DNA from: Desulfobacter sp.
GTDB lineage: Bacteria > Desulfobacterota > Desulfobacteria > Desulfobacterales > Desulfobacteraceae
DNA: 10,353 nt
Reading direction: 5' to 3'
Assembly: GCA_030145005.1 (NCBI GenBank)
Contig: JAQYWJ010000062.1
Location: forward strand, 1 to 10,353
The notes beneath the pieces are model-generated. The model searched no databases. It saw nothing but the letters and a program-made list of their open reading frames with translations, and was not told the DNA's origin. The translations under genes and the position numbers were made by a program. Below, one piece after another: positions 6,490-10,353 of the stretch (within the stretch, counting starts at the first letter, position 1; every line of letters begins with the position of its first letter).

Positions 6490-9400
6490 TTAAAATAATT
6501 CCAGCTGAATATCCCTGGATATTTGTTTTTTAACCTGCTTTTTTCCCTTTTCATACCGGGCCAGTTCCTTTTCAATATCATCAATAAAACAGGACCGGAC
6601 TCTTGGTTGCTTCCGGCCGAATATGCGTCTTTTTCGTGCATATGTCAAATAGAGCATCTCCTTTGCCCGGGTCATGGCCACGTAAAAAAGGCGGCGTTCT
6701 TCATCCGGATCTTCCACGGTTTTCCCGTCCCTTGCAAAGGGAATCGTGCCGTTTTCGCATCCTGTAAGAAAAACCACTGGAAACTCAAGGCCTTTGGCCG
6801 CATGCATGGTCATCAAAGAGACCTTTTCAACTTTTTTGTCCAGAAAATCAGGGTCCTGATCCAGCCTTAAGGCGTCCAGAAGATCGCAAGGAGAGGGATA
6901 CCGGTCTGCCAGTACGTTGAGCCGCTGCCATGCCGCTGCCAGTTTTTCATCTGTTTGACCCAGGGCCTTGATGTCCAGCCAGCCACCCAAGGTATCAAGA
7001 AGCGTTAGCGTTTTCATGGGAACTGAAAGAGTCTCAATCCTGGGTAAAAATTGTGCAAACTGCTGTCGGTCTGCGTCACTGCTCCGGCTAAGAAAAATCC
7101 GCACCAGAGCCAACAGGTCTTTTATGCCTGCCATGTCGGCCCAGTGTTCCCGGTCTGCGGTCTGAAATGGAATACCGGCCTTCTCAAAGGCCCGGGTAAA
7201 GACCAGGGCCTGCTGCCGGGTGCGGTAAAGAACGGCAAAATCGGAAAAGGCATATTCCCTGTCCGTCCCGGAGTCCGGACCCGTGCCCTTGTCCATGGAC
7301 AGAAAAGAGAGTCCCCCTACTCCTTTTTCAATAATCTTTCCCACGGCAACCGCCTCGGCGCTTTCGCTCGCCGTTTCATTGATCGAAATCTTTTCTTTGC
7401 CGTCAAGGCTCGCATAAATTTTACGTGCCTCATTTTCCACCTCATCACCGGTACAAATCACTTGGAAAGAGGCGTCCAGGATGGTCTGGGTGGATCGGTA
7501 ATTTTGGCGCAGGCGGATCTGTTCACACCCGGGGAAATCGAGTTCAAACCGGTTGAAAAACCGGCTGTCCGAGCCTCTGAACCCGTATATAGACTGATCG
7601 GGATCACCAATTACGAAGATGTGACTGTTTTGTGCAAGAAGCCTCACCAGCCGGTACTGGCCCAGGTTCAGGTCCTGGTACTCATCCACAAAAATAAATT
7701 TATACCGATGACGAACTTGTTCAAGCAGGACCGCATCCTTGGAAAAAAGCCTGAAACAGATGAAAATCAAATCTTCAAAATCTGCCAGGCCGCGTTCCTG
7801 AAGAATCCGATCATAGGCTTTATACACATCAGGCCAGACCGAATCAAAATCTTCAATGGGGTTGTTTGCAGCGTCCCTCTGACTTTCATCACCAGGTTCC
7901 TTTAATTGCTGTTTTTGCCGGCTGATCCAGGCATCCAGTTTTGACACTGTTTTCTTGGGCACTTTTTTTTCGCCCGTCACTGCTTTGGCAGCCAGTCCCA
8001 GCATCTCCAAGCGCAGGTCGTCTTCCATGAGGCCCCGCTTGAAATTTGAATAACGCTTAAGCATTTGAAGGCAAAATCCGTGAAATGTGGCAGCCGTAAC
8101 AAGCTGACCGCCCTGGGGAATAAAGGATTCAATCCGGTCGGCAAGTTCGCCGGCTGCCTTATTTGTAAAGGTCAAAGCCAGAATGTTTTCAGGGGCAGCC
8201 CTGTTTTCCCGAAGCAGCCAGGCGATTCTGGCCGTAAGAGTACGGGTTTTTCCCGTACCCGGCCCTGCCTGGATCAGCACGGCCCTTGATTGGGATTTAA
8301 CCGCCCTGTCCTGCTCCCGGTTCAGCCCGTCCAGGATATGTTCGGGAGCAACGGGTGCCACGGTCTTTTTTTTTTCAGGTAAAGGCAATGCCGCATCTTT
8401 GCTTTGGGGCTTTTTACGGTAAAGCTGTGCGCCGGCAGTCGTTTTTTTTGCTTTTTTAGGGGACAAAGGGCTCCCAAACAGGCTTTTTTCGCCCTGGAGA
8501 TGCTCTTTTTCCTCCCGGGTAAAAATATTGACCTTCCCATACTCACCGTCATACCCGGGGTCAATGTGAATATCCCCGTCTCTCATCTTTTGTATGGCCC
8601 GGGCCAGTAAGGGCACACCGGCACGTTCAATGATTTCAGGCGAAAGCTGTGTGAGTATGGCAAGTTCCGGCCCCAAGGCATTGACAGCCTTATCATAATG
8701 GGTTTTCACCTTTTTGGTATTGGGACCCACCCCCAAAATCTGGGATAAAATATCAGCCAGGGGCACCACATAAGAATGGGGATGCCGGTTTTCAGGTTTA
8801 AACCCCTTCGGCCTGTCAGCAAGTTCCCGAACCCGGTAAAGCACGCCCAGGGTCAGGGGTTTCCCGCATTCTGGACAAATCCCGCCCAAAGCCGCAGTCT
8901 CATCGGGATTGAGGCACACCCCGCATTTGCGATGGCCGTCATAGTGATATTTTCCCTGGTGGGGATACATATCCAGGGTGCCTTTGTAAGCGGTAAGATC
9001 ATGGGTTTCAAGGGCACGTCGCACCGCATCAAAGGTTAGGTCCGTATCAAACACCGAAGCGTTGCGGCCCAAAAATTTCGGGGAATGGGCATCGGAGTTC
9101 GATATCAGCCGGACCCTGTCCAGATCTTTCACCCGCCAATTCATGGGCGGATCTGATGACAGGCCGGTCTCACAGGCAAAAATATGGGAACTTAAATCAC
9201 CAAAGCATTCCTCAATGCTATCAAACCCGGACTTGGACCCGAACATGGAAAACCACGGCGTCCAGATATGGGCCGGGATAAAAAAACCCTGGTCTGATGT
9301 CTCCAGCATGATCTCCAGCAGATCCTTTGCATCCAGCCCCAGAATGGGCCGGCCGTCGGATTTGATATTGCCGATGGCATCCAGGCGGGCATTGAACTTC

Positions 9401-9759
9401 TTTACCGTGTCTATATCCGGCATATAGATCAGGTTATGGTTTTTGCGGACCCTTGCGTCCTTTTTATATATATTGGAAATCTCAGACTGGAGAATAAAAC
9501 GCACAGGTCCTTTGCACGGGTCAGGCACGTCGGCGTCAATCTGTCTTGCAATCTCATCTTTCAATGCAAACAGCCCGGGTTCGGCAGGCTCAAGCTTTGT
9601 CTCTATCTCCTGGATCCAGGCAGGATGGGTGAAATCCCCTGTACCCACCAGGGTAATGCCTTTCACCTGGGCAGTGTGGTAAATATGCTCCAGGTCCAGA
9701 TTTTTGGCTGTGGCCCGGGAATATTTTGAATGGATATGCAGATCTGCTATATATTTCAT
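6490..9759 (-). CDS. Endonuclease Q-like PHP nuclease fused to a UvrD/PcrA-like DNA helicase
   Basis: A 1089-residue two-enzyme fusion. The N-terminal ~415 residues match the TIGR00375/EndoQ family, whose archaeal members nick DNA 5' of deaminated bases. PHP metal residues are visible in DLHIH (6-10), GDFTH (41-45), QSEIS (91-95), NHN (107-109), AHIWTPW (163-169), ETGLSSDP (197-204) and NSDAHS (221-226). A zinc ribbon follows (Cys279, 282, 295, 298), then LYRVRELADRP (307-317). A basic, low-complexity linker (about 415-475) leads to a superfamily 1A helicase: Walker A GPGTGKT (499-505), FTNKAA (531-536), TFHGF (558-562), Walker B VDEYQD (691-696), GDPDQSIYGFRG (718-729), QNYRST (752-757), TMHAAKGLEFP (984-994) and YVAMTRAK (1026-1033). 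The C-terminus, QLELF (1085-1089), fits a sliding-clamp-binding motif. ATG at 9759 has only a weak ACAGG nearby. First gene of a likely three-gene operon. Confidence 0.92.
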   Translation of the reverse strand: MKYIADLHIHSKYSRATAKNLDLEHIYHTAQVKGITLVGTGDFTHPAWIQEIETKLEPAEPGLFALKDEIARQIDADVPDPCKGPVRFILQSEISNIYKKDARVRKNHNLIYMPDIDTVKKFNARLDAIGNIKSDGRPILGLDAKDLLEIMLETSDQGFFIPAHIWTPWFSMFGSKSGFDSIEECFGDLSSHIFACETGLSSDPPMNWRVKDLDRVRLISNSDAHSPKFLGRNASVFDTDLTFDAVRRALETHDLTAYKGTLDMYPHQGKYHYDGHRKCGVCLNPDETAALGGICPECGKPLTLGVLYRVRELADRPKGFKPENRHPHSYVVPLADILSQILGVGPNTKKVKTHYDKAVNALGPELAILTQLSPEIIERAGVPLLARAIQKMRDGDIHIDPGYDGEYGKVNIFTREEKEHLQGEKSLFGSPLSPKKAKKTTAGAQLYRKKPQSKDAALPLPEKKKTVAPVAPEHILDGLNREQDRAVKSQSRAVLIQAGPGTGKTRTLTARIAWLLRENRAAPENILALTFTNKAAGELADRIESFIPQGGQLVTAATFHGFCLQMLKRYSNFKRGLMEDDLRLEMLGLAAKAVTGEKKVPKKTVSKLDAWISRQKQQLKEPGDESQRDAANNPIEDFDSVWPDVYKAYDRILQERGLADFEDLIFICFRLFSKDAVLLEQVRHRYKFIFVDEYQDLNLGQYRLVRLLAQNSHIFVIGDPDQSIYGFRGSDSRFFNRFELDFPGCEQIRLRQNYRSTQTILDASFQVICTGDEVENEARKIYASLDGKEKISINETASESAEAVAVGKIIEKGVGGLSFLSMDKGTGPDSGTDREYAFSDFAVLYRTRQQALVFTRAFEKAGIPFQTADREHWADMAGIKDLLALVRIFLSRSSDADRQQFAQFLPRIETLSVPMKTLTLLDTLGGWLDIKALGQTDEKLAAAWQRLNVLADRYPSPCDLLDALRLDQDPDFLDKKVEKVSLMTMHAAKGLEFPVVFLTGCENGTIPFARDGKTVEDPDEERRLFYVAMTRAKEMLYLTYARKRRIFGRKQPRVRSCFIDDIEKELARYEKGKKQVKKQISRDIQLELF

Positions 9760-9784
9760 GGAACCTGTCCGTAGAAAATTAATT

Positions 9785-9956
9785 GGTGTTTGAACGAAAA
9801 AGCACCCATCTGCGGCGTTGCATAAAAATTTACCAAATTATTAAGATCGGGCCTCACATACATTAGTATGCTCCGGTTTTAAATTTTTATGCGCCTTGCA
9901 CCTGGGCAACTTTTCGTCCAAACACGGGTTTCCGTTCAGGAACTAATCTAATGTTA
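9785..9956 (-). repeat. Dispersed palindromic repeat, copy 2 (fuller copy)
   Basis: A nested palindrome of about 170 bases. The outer arms TGTTTGAACGAAAA (9787-9800) and the complement of 9911-9924 differ at one position. Inner arms GCATAAAAATTTA (9820-9832) and its perfect complement (9880-9892) enclose a 47-base centre, with CATAC-ATTA-GTATG (9857-9870) in it. It is inverted relative to copy 1 at 5324-5451. It occupies the space between the divergent nuclease-helicase gene and the gene at the right edge, so any promoter of the fusion gene must lie in or beside it. Confidence 0.82.
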
Positions 9957-9998
9957 GGCCATTATGTACATGATTTGCCCTTAATTTAAAACCTGAAT

Positions 9999-10014
9999 TC
10001 TGATAAGTATCAGA
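9999..10014. promoter_or_regulatory. Palindromic operator-like site
   Basis: TCTGATA-AG-TATCAGA is a perfect 7+2+7 inverted repeat about 40 bases before the start of the right-edge gene, where a dimeric repressor or activator could bind. No clear -35/-10 pair accompanies it, and no regulator family is recognised from the sequence. Confidence 0.35.
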
Positions 10015-10053
10015 CGATACAGGCAACTCACCCAAGCCAAATGGAGGCCAATT

Positions 10054-10353
10054 ATGGACAACACGACAAAAGAACAGATCAAGGCCTGGACGCCTTTGGG
10101 ATGTCCAACTTTAAGCATTGCAGCCACAGAACATCCCGAACAAAAAAGCTTCGAGGCCTTCGCCCGCCAATGGAAGGAGATATCGACTTCCATATCCTGG
10201 ACAGATACCAGTCAACCTGCGGACCTGCCGGGCTTTTTTCTGAAAAACAATATTCTATATTCCGCCCTTCCCCTGGAACGTGAACTGTCACCTTTTTTAA
10301 AAGGCCTGAACTCCCTTGACCAACCGAATTCGGGTGATGGTATCCAAAAAACG
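10054..10353 (+). CDS. N-terminal fragment of an unidentified protein, possibly with a thioredoxin-like (AhpF-type) domain
   Basis: An open frame of 100 codons runs from ATG 10054 to the window edge without a stop. A strong GGAGG (10043-10047) lies six bases upstream and decides the start over the out-of-frame ATG at 10041. No signal peptide is seen. Residues 58-85 (LPGFFLKN, then LYSALPLERELSPFLKGL) have the shape of the cis-proline, beta-hairpin and last helix of a thioredoxin fold. They recall the N-terminal domain that precedes the flavin domains in AhpF-like disulfide reductases. There is a single cysteine (17) and no CxxC, so any redox activity would have to lie downstream. The tail from about 88 is linker-like. 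The family call is tentative; that this is a gene is well supported. Confidence 0.75.
   Translation, partial: MDNTTKEQIKAWTPLGCPTLSIAATEHPEQKSFEAFARQWKEISTSISWTDTSQPADLPGFFLKNNILYSALPLERELSPFLKGLNSLDQPNSGDGIQKT

Noticed and set aside
7051..7905. A 284-codon plus-strand frame inside the helicase gene
   Set aside because: Antisense to conserved helicase motifs, with no ribosome binding site or recognisable protein features.
8473..8490. KSLFG in the linker of the fusion as a second clamp-binding motif
   Set aside because: It lacks the leading Gln-Leu of the consensus and lies in low-complexity linker sequence.
8810..8930. Cysteine codons and repeats suggesting a separate zinc-finger gene
   Set aside because: They are the in-frame zinc ribbon of the EndoQ-like domain, continuous with the fusion.
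5324..9956. The two flanking repeats as CRISPR or insertion-sequence ends
   Set aside because: There are only two visible copies, inverted and 4.3 kb apart, with no spacer pattern and no transposase or recombinase gene between them.
10041..10283. An 80-codon frame starting at ATG 10041
   Set aside because: Its start lies on the ribosome binding site of the longer open frame at 10054, and it ends inside that frame.

Overview
The window comes from a sulfate-reducing bacterium, most likely a Desulfobacteraceae-type member of the Desulfobacterota. The left edge carries the first 338 codons of dsrA (dissimilatory sulfite reductase alpha subunit) with its siroheme/[4Fe-4S] cysteines and the widely used DSR1F primer site. 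Base composition is moderate (around 50% GC in genes, AT-rich between them). Genus assignment is inference.

Layout, left to right: dsrA (minus, truncated by the window edge); a six-unit TPR protein (minus) that ends in a hairpin-plus-T-tract terminator abutting a candidate dsrA promoter; a DapA-family lyase (plus) divergent from the TPR gene; a YkgJ-family cysteine-cluster protein (minus), convergent with the lyase and sharing a strong bidirectional-looking terminator; a 380-bp intergenic region with a near-perfect inverted-repeat element; galU (plus); a dispersed repeat (copy 1); then three closely packed minus-strand genes read from right to left: a 1089-residue fusion of an EndoQ-type PHP nuclease with a UvrD/PcrA-like helicase, an unrecognised 130-residue protein with a CHHGHC motif, and a secreted DUF4124-SLT lytic transglycosylase. 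A second, inverted copy of the dispersed repeat follows, and then the first 100 codons of a plus-strand gene that runs off the right edge, possibly with a thioredoxin-like N-terminal domain.

The most notable item is the nuclease-helicase fusion. Its first ~415 residues cover a whole Endonuclease Q-like protein (PHP metal motifs plus a four-cysteine zinc ribbon). Residues ~475-1089 hold the superfamily 1A helicase motifs, and the chain ends in QLELF, which fits the bacterial sliding-clamp-binding consensus. This suggests a single-polypeptide repair machine for deaminated bases. The three-gene block is bracketed by two inverted, clearly homologous copies of a palindromic repeat, with the same end of the repeat facing inwards in both.
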